From Nematopogon swammerdamellus (Eukaryota; Arthropoda; Insecta; Lepidoptera; Adelidae), in contig OX336336.1 in the NCBI GenBank assembly GCA_946902875.1, positions 1,892,545 through 1,956,544 on the forward strand: a stretch of DNA of 64,000 bases, in the 5' to 3' direction. The position numbers were made by a program, and so were the translations under genes. The notes under the pieces were generated by a model that was not told the origin of the DNA, made no database searches, and worked only from the letters and a program-made list of their open reading frames with translations. Positions 31,151 through 41,235 of this stretch are shown here, piece after piece. Every line of letters begins with the position of its first letter. Position 1 is the stretch's first letter.

Positions 31151-31319
31151 TTGGTTGTCTGTAAAATCGGTTTACGGACGATAGTTTTACGTGATGACGT
31201 GGAATAATCGTAGTACATAGATCAAAGATCAGTAATTTCTATTTCCAGTAGAATGATTAATCATCTTGTGACTGGCCATCAAAACTTCTGTTGTCTGATC
31301 TTGACATCACGTCAAAAAT
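31151..31319 (-). repeat. Rep-I deletion derivative
   Basis: The TTGGTTGTCTGTAAAATCGG and ACGATAGTTTTACGTGATG end is at left and CATCACGTCAAAAATC at right. The family interior is replaced by unrelated sequence. Confidence 0.6.
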
Positions 31320-31404
31320 CGAAGTTGACGCGCCCTCATGAATTGCAACAGCAACACACCCACACACAGTGTGTAGGCGCACAGCACTCCATGAGCTGCG
31401 AGAT

Positions 31405-31612
31405 AATACCCGGGCCGTAGTTATGAATGCGGAGGCTTCCAAGGCCCGGGCGGGGTTGCGGGGCGCCGCCGCGCGGGGATACTACGAGTGGCGTTGTACG
31501 AGTAAGGCGTTGCCTAGCAACCTTACACGTGTTTTCTCCGCCGCCCGCCCGCCCGCGAGCGCCTCCCGCCCGCCCAGCGAGCTGGGGCGCGCCCGCCCAC
31601 GCGCCGCCCGTT
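31405..31612. other. GC-rich island
   Basis: The island is dominated by CCCGCCCGCCCGCGAGCG-like sequence; the open frames are compositional. A CpG-island-like promoter region is possible but unproven. Confidence 0.3.
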
Positions 31613-31699
31613 AAAGCCTACAACACATTGTAGGTCGCGCGCGGTATCTGAGTTTTGTATTGTGAGTGGAGTAAAACTCGCGTGCGATACTTGGAAATG

Positions 31700-32110
31700 G
31701 AATTGTTTATTGTTTATTGTATAATTTCATCCATAGGTAGGTAACCTACGCTTGGACATGTCGAAAATTCCGCCAGTTCTAAATTCAAATGCGAAGAAGA
31801 ACTGACAAACAAACTTCGCAAGTCACAATGTTTTGTTAGTACCCTATAAGTATTATATTAAAGTAATTTCCAATAATTAATCCATACTACCGCTCACAAG
31901 AGCATTAATATTTACAGCATAAACATGAATACTCAAGAATCTGACCACATTGCCTATTTAAATTACCTATATCTGGTGTATAGTGCCATCGTCACTTTTG
32001 ATACTTCATATTATATCAAGTCAAATAACAAAATAATTAGTTTACGTTTATTACAAAGAAATGTAATAAATAAGTCATGTTAAAAATCTAATGGAAGTGT
32101 AAACAGGCTC
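31700..32110 (-). repeat. LINE 3' UTR-only copy
   Basis: It is the reverse of 22740-23155, from ATTGTTTATTGTATAATTTC through CCGCCAGTTCTAAATTCAAA to CTATATCTGGTGTATAGTGC. No coding part remains, as expected of a 5'-truncated insertion. Confidence 0.8.
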
Positions 32111-32255
32111 GGGTACTTCAAGAGGGGCGCGAATGGGCACCTGTCAGACCGTCATGGCATTCGCAATCCCCGCATACGACCGAATGTACATGCGCGTCGT
32201 TAAGCACCTTATGGGTGGCTCGGCGCCACATGGAGAGCTTTCAATAAAAAAAATT
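32108..32255 (+). repeat. Rep-L copy
   Basis: CTCGGGTACTTCAAGAGGGG, TCATGGCATTCGCAATCCCC and CACCTTATGGGTGGCTCGGC mark the family; the clearest copy. Confidence 0.8.
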
Positions 32256-32410
32256 ACAGCGTCTGTAAACAGGCGTCAGGATATAGGGATTGTGCCTAAT
32301 CTAGGTACATGCTGAGTCGGGACCAATTTTGCATAGGCTAGGTAGATAGAAATTTAAATAAAACTATAAGTTAATTAACGCACTCCCTGCTCATCTATTT
32401 CTTACCAAGT

Positions 32411-32562
32411 ACAGCCTGGGGGTTTTAAAAGGGGCGTGAAAAGGCTCCTGTCAGGCCGGCATGGCATTCGCAATCCCCGTGCATCACAGAATGTCCACGG
32501 GCGTCGTTAGACACATACTTTTAGATGAAACGATGCCACATGTCGCGCTATCCATAAAAAAA
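32411..32562 (+). repeat. Rep-L copy, second in tandem orientation
   Basis: CAGCCTGGGGGTTTTAAAAG then GGCATGGCATTCGCAATCCC and GGGCGTCGTTAGACACA follow the first copy about 155 bases downstream, same strand. Confidence 0.75.
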
Positions 32563-32799
32563 GTGAAACAGTAATAATTAAGAAACCTAATTATGTAAAA
32601 TTAACAAATTTTAAATGTTTTGTTTCAATTTAAATAGTAGCGATCATAATTTTAAATTTATAGTCTACAAGAAAATGTCCTTGTTCCTCCGCAAAGCGTT
32701 TTGAAAATAATTTGATAATTATAATGATATTATTTGTATTTGTTAATTTTCATGAAGACAATGCATTTACATAGAAAATATGACATAACATCGTTTAGA
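32563..32799. other. AT-rich spacer
   Basis: No feature recognised. Confidence 0.25.
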
Positions 32800-33090
32800 A
32801 CCGTGTGGGGCCGGTACTTAAATAGATTAGCCCCACTGCTTCTCTCTCCGTGCATGTCGTTAAAGGCGATGCCGTGCTAAAGGGCGACAAGATAGCCACC
32901 TCTGGCTTTCGCATGGACCTTCCACCGAGTCATGCAGCAGGTGATTCTTCGTGCCTTACGATTGTTATCTTGTCCGAATACTTTGCTAAACGTGGTGGTC
33001 GGTGTTGTGCTGTAATTTACTAGAGTCCTTGCAGCACAGCACCGATTACTCTGCTTACCCCGATAATCGGGATACAGCGTGTGGTATGTA
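32800..33090 (+). repeat. Rep-A copy
   Basis: It starts ACCGTGTGGGGCCGGTACTT, lacks a short segment after TCGTTAAAGGCGAT, and ends in GTATGTATGTATG. Confidence 0.85.
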
Positions 33091-33216
33091 TGTATGTTGT
33101 TTAATAATATATAATATAATTAATTAATTATATAATATTATATTAATCTTATTATTCAATAAGATTATTTTTCACTAAATAGTGAGACACGTCAATAGAG
33201 CTAGCATACGCATTGT

Positions 33217-33589
33217 CAGCCTCGGTAGCTCAGTGGTGCGGTCGGTTAACTGTTGTTTTAAGCAACCCTGAGCGCGGTCAGTACTTGGATAGGTGACCGC
33301 TCGACCGTTGGAGGCTGACCGTGGTTCGGATTCCACATAAAACTGTAAGTCCCTTCCCTTCTTACCTTACTAGGTGGTAGGGTTTATCCCGCCCGCGTTG
33401 TTACCACCGCACTGATTGAAACTACATTCGAAACGGCTATGTAAATAGTTCGTGTTTTCCGTCCAGTTCAGTTTAGCCGACATGAAATGAAAGGAAGCAC
33501 TGACATGGCACCTAGTTCACCCGCTGTTATAGGCTGACATCACGTTTGTTGTAGTTGATGTAGCCAACCGCTCCAGTTTCCATAAAAAA
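33217..33589 (+). repeat. SINE-5S, full-length copy 2
   Basis: The head has GGTAGCTCAGTGGTGCGGTC (A box), CGGTCAGTACTTGGATAGGT (5S-like) and GTGGTTCGGATTCCAC (B box). Body and end match copy 1. Confidence 0.88.
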
Positions 33590-33605
33590 TATTAGTTTTA
33601 TATGG

Positions 33606-33708
33606 CGAGCTCAAAGAGTTTGGATTACGTCGCTGCGCTCCTTTAATTTATTTTAATTTATTTATTTAAAGGAGCGCAGCGACGTAATAGAAACTCTTTG
33701 GGCGAGCT
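33606..33708. repeat. Inverted repeat, ~40-bp arms
   Basis: CGAGCTCAAAGAGTTTGGAT then TACGTCGCTGCGCTCCTTTA pairs with TAAAGGAGCGCAGCGACGTA..GGGCGAGCTC across an AT-rich loop; about three small mismatches. Confidence 0.85.
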
Positions 33709-34100
33709 CTATTTACGTATCACGAACTATACAATGGTTTTTGTTCAGGTAGTCTTGTTAAAGCCCTTTACAATTAAATTATAATAATTTATCACATAAA
33801 CAGAGGTTGAATAAATGATATTAATCAACGATATGCCTACACAACAGTGACAAAGCTGAACCTCTAAAACTGCGGTGCCAATTTTTCCAAACCACCTTTT
33901 CCAAAATTATGTCATTGTTCGGGCCGCGCCTTTGGGTCGCGACCGACTATATGTAGCGGCAATAATCGGTCACGAGTCGTGCGTGATTGAGAAGGTCTGA
34001 TGCTCCGCGGAGGTCCTTTCATTAGACTCGGTAGTAAAACTCCTAGATAATGACGTTGCGGGAGTTATTGCATAATGGCCATACCCGCATCATCGTCGTT
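33709..34100. other. Unassigned sequence
   Basis: No gene recognised. Confidence 0.25.
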
Positions 34101-34508
34101 TTTTTTTAATGTAATCCGGTATGGGTTTCTGAGTCGGAGGGGCCAAAGCACATGCTCCAACCAGCCAATATCACCTCCGAGAAGGTAGGTGCCATACCGG
34201 AGACTTCCCTGGATTGCTGGCTATACTGGACTAGAGGAGAACACAGCCGAGGTTGCTATGCGGTCATCTTACATCCAGTACGGTGGTACCAACCCAGTCG
34301 GATACAATTTGAGCCTACCACCTAGTAATAAGGGGCAAGGGAAGGGACCTACAGTTTTACACCGGTTCCGAACGGTGAAGCAGCAGGTGTAGGTATGTAC
34401 GTAAATTTTTTCGTCAGAAAAAACTCATTGGTACACGCCGAACGGATTCGAACCTCGGACCTCTCGCATGAGAAGCCGATGCCCGAACCACTCGGCCACT
34501 TGCCGCTC
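34101..34508 (-). repeat. SINE-t, full-length, left member of a head-to-head pair
   Basis: On the minus strand the tRNA-like head ends the block (GTGGCCGAGTGGTTCGGGCA, B box AGGTTCGAATCCG). It then runs through the central domain to a CATACCGGATTACAT end with A-run. Only 51 bases separate its head from the next copy's head. Confidence 0.9.
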
Positions 34509-34559
34509 AATACCGTCGATGTCGTGCTGTACCTATCCCGAAATTCGGGGTAAGCATGA

Positions 34560-34962
34560 AAGCGGCTAGTGGTCGAGTGGTCTGGGCATCGGCTTTTCAT
34601 GCGAGAGGTCCGAGGTTCGAATCCAGTCGGGCGTGTACAAATGAGTTTTTTCTGACGAAAAAAATTTACGTGCATATGTACCTACACCTGCTGCTTCACC
34701 GTTCGGAACCGGTGGTAAAAATGTAGGTCCCTTCCCTTGCCCCTTACTTGAATTGGTAGGCTCAAATTGTAGCCGACTAGGTTGGTACCACCGTACTGGA
34801 TGTAAGCCTCGGTTGTGTTCTCCTCTAGTCCAGTATAGCCAGCAATCCAGGTAAGTCTCCGGTATGGCACCTACCTTCTTGGAGGTGATATTGGCTGGTC
34901 GGAGCATGTGTTTTGGCCCCTCCGACTTAGCTAATCATACCGGATTACATAAAAAAAAAAAC
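34560..34962 (+). repeat. SINE-t, full-length, right member of a head-to-head pair
   Basis: The head AGCGGCTAGTGGTCGAGTGG..AGGTTCGAATCCAGTC is tRNA-like. The body and the ATCATACCGGATTACATAAA end match other copies. Confidence 0.9.
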
Positions 34963-34966
34963 AGAG

Positions 34967-35219
34967 TGATCGGTGTTGCGCTGCAAGAAATCGGTTGAAT
35001 CGCCGCACAACACCGTCCACCATCTTAAGCAAGAGGTAAAATACGAGTAACTATCAAGCAGCAAGACGTAAGGCACGAAGACAGTCGCCTACTGCACGAC
35101 TCGGTGAAAGGTCAAGGTGAGATGAGGCTAGCCTGCCGCCCTTTACGCGGCATCTTTTCCGCATTCGCCTTTTACGACACGCACGGGGAGAGGTGCAGTT
35201 GGGCAAATTTTTTTAAGTA
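34967..35219 (-). repeat. Rep-A copy, inner part
   Basis: The reverse of Rep-A with the hairpin (GGTGTTGCGCTGCAAG..), ACTATCAAGCAGCAAGACGT, GGCATCTTTTCCGCATTCGC and the head end GGGGAGAGGTGCAGTTGGG. Confidence 0.8.
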
Positions 35220-35248
35220 ACAAACAGAACCCACGCGATATTATTTTT

Positions 35249-35486
35249 TTTTATGTGAACTGACACGGTTGGCTACTTCACCTACAACATCCGTGATGTC
35301 AGCCCATAACACCGGGTGAACTAGGTGACATGTCAGTGCTTCCTTTCATTTAATATCGGCTACACTGAACTGGACGGAAAACACAAACTATTTACATAGC
35401 CGCTTCGACCGAAGTTTCGTTCAGTGCGGTGGTACAAACCCGGCCGGGATAAACCCTACCACCTAGTAAGGTAAGAAGGGAAGGGT
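35249..35486 (-). repeat. SINE-5S, 3' two-thirds
   Basis: TGTGAACTGACACGGTTGGC to GTAAGGTAAGAAGGGAAGGG is SINE-5S in reverse up to the central domain; the chimeric head is missing. Confidence 0.85.
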
Positions 35487-35507
35487 ATAATGGGATTCAT
35501 ATAAAAA

Positions 35508-35970
35508 AACATAAAACCGACTTCCTAAAAAAAGGAAAACTAAAAAACTATTCAAAATAAAAATATAAAAACCGCCTTCAAAAATATATGAAATAAAAAC
35601 CTAAAAAAAAAAAACGAACCCTAGAGTTGAAGGCGGTGCTAAAAAGGCTACACAAATCACAAAGGATATTATCATCCACTCATGTTTTCTTTCATGCATC
35701 ATTTTTGCTTGCTTTAGCACCGCCTTCAACTCTAGGGTTCGTTTTTTTTTTTTAGGTTTTTATTTCATATATTTTTGAAGGCGGTTTTTATATTTTTATT
35801 TTGAATAGTTTTTTAGTTTTCCTTTTTTTAGGAAGTCGGTTTTATGTTTTTTAAAACTTTTTTTTTATTTCACAGTTTTTTTTAGTAATTTTTGCTATTA
35901 ATGTACTCGGCGGAATCGCTCGGCCTTCGGCCTCGCGATTCCGCCTCGCTTTCCAATCCGATCTTGACCC
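35508..35970. repeat. Fold-F, most complete copy (136-bp arms)
   Basis: Arms 35508-35643 and 35712-35850 pair almost throughout, outermost AAAACCGACTTCC / GGAAGTCGGTTTT and innermost TTGAAGGCGGTGCTAAA / TTTAGCACCGCCTTCAA, around a 68-base loop. The right flank holds TGTACTCGGCGGAATCGCTC and a small palindrome GGCCTTCGGCC. No protein frame is present; a non-autonomous foldback element is inferred. Confidence 0.9.
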
Positions 35971-35989
35971 AATTAAAATAGGACCACGT

Positions 35990-36342
35990 CAGCTTCGATA
36001 GCTCAGTGGTGCAGACAGTCAACTGTCGCTATTGAATGTTAAGCAACGCTGGGTGCGGTCAGTACTTGGATGGGTGACCGCTGACCGTTGGAGGCTGACC
36101 GAGGTTCGGATTCCTCGTAAAACTGTAGGTCCCTTCCCTCCTAATCTTACTTGGTGGTAGGGTTTAACCTGACCGGGTTGGTACCACCGCACTGAATTAA
36201 ACGTCGGTCGAAACGGCTATGTAAATAGTTTGTGTTTTCCGACCAGTTCAGTGTAGTCAGTACGATCAAAGGGGGAAGTACTGACATGGCACTTAGTTTA
36301 CCCGGTGTTATGGGCTGACATCACGGACGTTGTAGGTGATGT
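35990..36342 (+). repeat. SINE-5S, copy 3, 3' end cut off by a tandem array
   Basis: This copy has the best 5S similarity: GTTAAGCAACGCTGGGTGCG and GTCAGTACTTGGATGGGTGA at 36039-36078. The segment lies between a tRNA-like A box (TAGCTCAGTGGT, 35999) and B box (GAGGTTCGGATTCC, 36101). The body is normal until GTTGTAGGTGATGT, where the array at 36343 begins. Confidence 0.9.
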
Positions 36343-36911
36343 TGCAGAACTTAGTAGAATGGACAGACATAAACATGTTACGGAACCCTACTTTTATTAT
36401 AAAATAACCGTCGGAGGACCTTGGTTGAAAATTGTGAAATTTAGTAGAACGGACAGACATACATTTGTTACGGAACCCTACTTTTATTATAAAATAACCG
36501 TCGGAGGGCCTTGGTTGAAAATTGTAAAATTTAGTAGAACGGACAGACATACATTTGTTACGGAACCCTACATTCATTTTGAAATAAATGTTAAATTTTG
36601 TAGAACGGACAGACATGCATTTGTCACGGAACCCTACATTCATCTTGCAGAACTTAGTAGAATGGACAGACATAAACGTGTTACGGAACCCTACTTTTAT
36701 TATAAAATAACCGTCGGAGGACCTTGGTTGAAAATTGTAAAATTTAGTAGAACGGATAGACATGCATTTGTTACGGAACCCTACATTCATTTTGAAATAA
36801 ATGTTAAATTTAGTAGAACAGACAGACATGCATTTGTTACGGAACCCTACATTCATTTTGCAGAACTTAGTAGAATGGACAGACATAAACGTGTTACCGA
36901 ACCCTACTTAA
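36343..36911 (+). repeat. Tandem array, eight GGACAGACAT..ACGGAACCCTAC units
   Basis: Eight cores of the form AGTAGAAYGGACAGACAT..TTACGGAACCCTAC alternate with two kinds of linker, either TTTTATTATAAAATAACCG..GTTGAAAATTGT or ATTCATTTTGAAATAAATGT. Spacing varies (about 57-92 bases), so this is a compound, not a simple, repeat. Both strands are open throughout, a consequence of stop-free units rather than evidence for a protein. Confidence 0.9.
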
Positions 36912-37090
36912 CAGTTGCACTCCGGGAGTGCCGGCAGATCCCGTGCCACTCTAACTTAACCCTTAATGCAATGACTTAAGGTTTCATTTTAAAAATGACG
37001 CTGACGCGATGTCGCGAGTTATACATTTTTTACCCACCTAAAAAAGTGCCAAGCGCCGCTAAAGAAGTTTTCACTTCAAAAACCTCAGGG
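36912..37090 (-). repeat. Rep-S, second copy (one end)
   Basis: The inverse of 2786-2940 plus the TGCACTCCGGGAGTGCCGGC segment. It directly abuts the tandem array. Confidence 0.75.
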
Positions 37091-37104
37091 TTATCCCCTT
37101 TCAA

Positions 37105-37207
37105 ATAAAAAAAAAAGAATTTTCAAAATCGGCCCACAATTGACGGAGTAATCGCGTAACAAACATCAAAAAAAAGAAAACATACTGTCGAATTGAGAAT
37201 CTCTTAG
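37105..37207 (-). repeat. Rep-G fragment
   Basis: AATCGGCCCACAATTGACGG, AGTAATCGCGTAACAAACAT and TGTCGAATTGAGAATCTC match the block at 37880-38035. Confidence 0.7.
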
Positions 37208-37214
37208 GTCTAAA

Positions 37215-37320
37215 GTAAATTTCTCGTGAAGACAAATGCAACGAGCCCAAACACGATGGGTTTATCATGTGTAGTTTAGGAGTTCCTATGGCCACCTTCT
37301 GTCTCCATCATCAGACCAGC
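37215..37320 (+). repeat. Rep-M copy
   Basis: GAAGACAAATGCAACGAGCC and TGTAGTTTAGGAGTTCCTAT are shared with 24415-24575. Confidence 0.65.
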
Positions 37321-37359
37321 TCGATGGTACTCGGTACAGTAGGTACCGGTCAGGTACCA

Positions 37360-37435
37360 TAATAAATTATGCGCACCTGGCCGGTCGGAAAAGATAAAAA
37401 ATTTCAAATTTAGAATATTCATGAAACAAGGGTCC
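37360..37435 (+). repeat. Rep-I internal fragment
   Basis: TGGCCGGTCGGAAAAGAT and TTTCAAATTTAGAATATTCA then TGAAACAA match the Rep-I 3' interior at 24265-24310. Confidence 0.6.
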
Positions 37436-37664
37436 GAATATGTATCACTAGTAAATATCGATTCATGTATTTCAACAGGACAGAGAAAATTTCAAAATAT
37501 TAGGTATTTAATACTTTTTAGTTCTTTTTGTTTTTTTGAAATCGGTTTAATATTTTTTAAAACAGTTTTTATTTCATTCTTTTTAGTAATATTACATAAA
37601 TAAGAATAATCGAAATCGAATAATCGAAATCGATTGAAGTGGTACAGAATTATTCGCCATATGT

Positions 37665-37802
37665 GTCAGACTGCAAATTGCTGAATAAGTCCACATCACA
37701 AAAGTTTTGCTGAAGGTAACCACACACCATACTAATTTATCAAACTGAAAATTGCCGAATACGACCACATCACAAGTTTTGCTGAAGGTAACCACACACT
37801 AT
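37665..37802 (+). repeat. Two-copy tandem duplication, ~67 bp
   Basis: CACATCACAAAAGTTTTGCT then GAAGGTAACCACACACCATA recurs as CACATCACAAGTTTTGCTGA then AGGTAACCACACACTATA, with partly matching flanks. Confidence 0.7.
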
Positions 37803-37879
37803 AGTATTATGCTGATTTTTCGAAAACCACTCAACCAATTTCGATAAAATTGAAATGGGACCACCTCGGAAGTATGACC

Positions 37880-38035
37880 TAACTAACAAAAAAAGAATTT
37901 TCTAAATCGGCCCTCAATTGACGGAGAAATCGCGTAACAAACATACAAAAAAAAAAAAAAAAAATAAAAAAAAAATAAAAAAAAAAAAAACATACAGACG
38001 AATTGAGAACCTCCTCCTTTTTTGGAAGTCGGTTA
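37880..38035 (-). repeat. Rep-G fragment with long A-run
   Basis: It holds ATTTTCTAAATCGGCCCTCA, an A-rich run at 37948-37991, then GAATTGAGAACCTCCTCCTT and GGAAGTCGGTTAAAA. Confidence 0.75.
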
Positions 38036-38039
38036 AAAA

Positions 38040-38703
38040 TAATAAGTCAGCTTTCTCACAGCGCAGGCTTCGTTGAACGAAATTAGGTTGCGCGGAGTCA
38101 GCCCCCCCTCTATGTAAGTGTCGTTCCGCTGTTTGTGGGGGCGCCGATCGAAGGACGCGCTACCCCAGTTCTGATAACTTCCACGTGCAACGGGTAATAA
38201 ATGAAAAGGGTGTTTTTTTTTTCAAATATTTTTATATGGTTGTGGAAAAAACACTGAGTGAGTTGTTTAATGTCATTTATTCGTTTCAATCTTAGGTGCT
38301 ACACCGGTACCTTGAGTTCGTCACAAATTTTACACAAACATTTTAATAATTATAACTTTCGGGGTCCAACCATGGCAAGGGACCAATACTTGACTATATT
38401 CTAGCCTAAGCCATAATATGCACACCTACCTATCAAGCGAATTGTCAATAAACTAAAAATTAATAATAAATACAGTTAAAAATATTAAAAAAATACAGTT
38501 TTGTGCATTACATAACAATTAAAACTAGAGCAAACTCAAATAAAACGATTAAAATACTTAGCATCAATAGAATTGTCAAATTACTTAGTCAAACTATTAA
38601 AACAAGAAATAGCTACATTTAAATAGTTAAATTAGATAAGAGTAAAAAATACACAAAATTAAATCAAATATAATTGTGAAATTAGTCCAACATATTTAAA
38701 CGT
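38040..38703. other. Unassigned sequence
   Basis: GC-balanced to 38210, then AT-rich. No gene or family was recognised. Confidence 0.25.
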
Positions 38704-39020
38704 AAAAAAACCGGCCAAGTGCGAGTCGAACTTGCGCACCGAGGGTCCCGTATAGCCATGTCACGGCCAGCGCTACTTACGCCATCTAGATGGCGTGCGC
38801 GCATACACTTTTTGGTTTCTTCTATGGGAACCCCCGTGAATTTTTACTTTTTCTTATTTTTATTATTTAATTTTGTTGTTATATCGGTCATAATAACAAT
38901 TTTTTTGTGAAAATTTCAACGGGTTACCTATTACGGTTCAAGAGATACAGCCCTCGGACAGACAGAAGGATGGACAGACAGACAAACAGACGGCGTAGGC
39001 TTAGTAATAGGGTCCCGTAC
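38704..39020 (-). repeat. Rep-D copy
   Basis: It starts AACCGGCCAAGTGCGAGTCG and ends AGTAATAGGGTCCCGTAC, complete apart from the last few bases. Confidence 0.85.
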
Positions 39021-39309
39021 CTGATACCCGAAAAATGTAAGATTAAAATTATATACACAATTGAACTTCTTTTCAGATGTGTATACACATAAATTTCATA
39101 TTTATTTATGGTTGCAATTGTTAGGAAAACAATTTTAAATTTATTTCATGAATAGTTTAAGATAAAATTACGAGTGTCTTTCCTCATTTCTTGTATGGTT
39201 GTCAACAAACTAAAATTGGAAACAACAATATAAATAAAAAAAAAACATTACGTGGTTTTATTTTTAAATGTTAGTACTAAGCTTTAATACCCGCTCTATA
39301 TTTCTTCGT

Positions 39310-39429
39310 TAGATAGATGCAAAGCCGAAAATAAATAAAAATAAAAAATACGTCCCGACCAGGATTCGAAATTCGAACTCTGGCACGAGCCGCCAACGCG
39401 TTATCTATTTCGCCACCGGTTCGATGACG
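39310..39429 (-). repeat. SINE-H copy 2
   Basis: Minus strand: CGGTGGCGAAATAGATAACG, a decayed B-box region and ATTTTCGGCTTTGCAT body, parallel to 12140-12264. Confidence 0.55.
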
Positions 39430-39732
39430 TTCGCTTTATTTTATCTGCCTAATGAAGAAATATTACGTTTTGTGATATGTGTAACGGAGACGAATCGAAA
39501 GAATCGGTCCATCTATTAGTTTTAGAGTTACAATGAAACAAACATAATATAGGGTGAAAATCTTAAAACTTTCTGCTATAGTTCGTTAAAAAAATAATAG
39601 TAAAAAAAAAACATTAAAAAAATTATTTTGATAATATTAAACTAACCGCACAGGCACTTTTATTCCGAAATTGAATGTTGATTTATCTTCCGTCAGATAA
39701 AATATTCCCTATTTTTTTTTTTTTTTTTTTTT

Positions 39733-40048
39733 TATGGAATCTGACACGGTTGGCTTACATCACCTACAACATCCGTGATGTCAGCCCATAACATCGGGTG
39801 AACTTGGTGCCACGTCAGTGCTTCCCTTCGGTCGTGCCGGCTACACTGAACTGGGCGGAAAACACAAACTATTTACATAGCCGTTTCGACCGACCTTTCA
39901 TTCAGTGCGGTGGTACCAACCCGGGCGGGTTAAACCCTACCACCTAGTAATATAAGAAGGGAGCCATATCCCTTAGTCGCCTTTTACGACATACACGGGG
40001 AGAGATGCAGTGGGGCTATTCTTTTAAAGTACCGGCCCCACACGGTAC
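39733..40048 (-). repeat. Rep-A/SINE-5S chimera
   Basis: On the minus strand the Rep-A first ~85 bases (ACCGTGTGGGGCCGGTACTT to CGACTAAGGGATATGGC) pass directly into the SINE-5S central domain and 3' end (CCCTTCTTATATTACTAGGT onward). The 5S/tRNA head is absent. A long T-run on the + strand (39712-39735) is the element's A tail. Confidence 0.8.
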
Positions 40049-41123
40049 GAATTATTAATACACCCTATTTCTCGAATGTAAACGCGATTCTTTTCTCTCG
40101 AGACGAAATACTTTTGTTTTTCGTGGTATGGGGTGCGCCGAAACAAAAAGTTGAGTTTCCATTGGAACAGCGGGTCACGGGACACCCGCCACTGTTAGCA
40201 CGTGTCGAGGAGTCGGCGAGTCTATTCACTACAGACTAAATCGTATGTCGCAAACGTAAGGTCGAGCTAAAATATTGCATTAAAATTCTGTAGCGGAATT
40301 TGCATTGGGAAAGAGTTTTATTTTGTGAAACCAGTGATTAAAAAATCCACCAGTGATAAAGTTAAAGTGAAAATGAAATTATAGGTACTTTATTATTACA
40401 CACAAAAAACTTTACAAACGGTGTTTAGAGGCATTTTCTCTACCAGTCGAAATTTACTAAGATAAACATAATTGTAATATACTTACTTACTTAATTAATA
40501 TATAGTACACACATAAATACATACATTCAATACATGTATACTTACAGGTCCTATACATATACATATCCTCCTTACTCCTAATAAATAAAGCGAAGTTTCT
40601 ACGGACGACCGACGGCGGACTTACGTCAATATAAGAATATCTTTATAGCTCGAGAACCACTTTGTAGATTTACATAAAGTTTTCACTGTTACATTCTTGC
40701 ACTTCTTAAGATGGTTAAAGGCTATAAATCATAAGGCTGCGTCATCGGCAGCCTGAGCTGTGAGCAAAAAGTCACGCGAAGCGAAGCCGCAGAGACGAGG
40801 TAGTTATTATATAAATAACACTGAACATTACTTAAGGCACAACGGAGAAGGTGGAAATATGTTAATATACTCGAAATACTTTCTCAATTATCGATTCTCC
40901 CACTACTTAATTAGCTCCCAGGTCCCGGGCACTAGCTCCCGTGACCTTTAGCAAGTTCTCCCGGTGCCGTCATTAATCTAATGTAAGTAGTTATTGCCTC
41001 GCCTGCTTTATCTGTCGCTCCATATTGAGATTCGTGTTACGTGATCTAATATTTCAGTGTTATTCGCATCGCGAAAACAGTACACAATATCGTGTACTGT
41101 GTACATGCTCCATGTACATGTAC
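40049..41123. other. No gene recognised
   Basis: Mixed sequence. TAAAGCGAAGTTTCTACGGACGACCG-like zones and CATACATA tracts are present, but no family could be assigned. Confidence 0.25.
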
Positions 41124-41235
41124 GTGCCATACCGAAGACTTCCCTGGATTGCTGGCTATACTGGACTAGAGGAGAACACAACAGAGGCTGATATGCGGCC
41201 ATCTTACATCCAGTACGGTGGTACCAACCCAGTCG
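41124..41235 (-). repeat. SINE-t fragment
   Basis: GTGCCATACCGAAGACTTCC to GGTGGTACCAACCCAGTCG is SINE-t 3' half in reverse. Confidence 0.8.

Noticed and set aside
31369..31633. Ala/Arg/Pro-rich frames
   Set aside because: Produced by a GC-rich island; both overlapping frames look equally compositional.
34575..34640. Functional tRNA gene
   Set aside because: The tRNA-like A and B boxes are the head of SINE-t, repeated at several loci with the same non-tRNA body.
36037..36081. 5S rRNA gene
   Set aside because: Only the internal ~45 bases resemble 5S rRNA and they sit in a dispersed SINE head flanked by tRNA-like boxes.
36305..36979. 224-residue plus-strand and 192-residue minus-strand open frames
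   Set aside because: Both are translations of the same tandem units on opposite strands, begin inside SINE-5S sequence and show no domain; they are a by-product of stop-free repeats.
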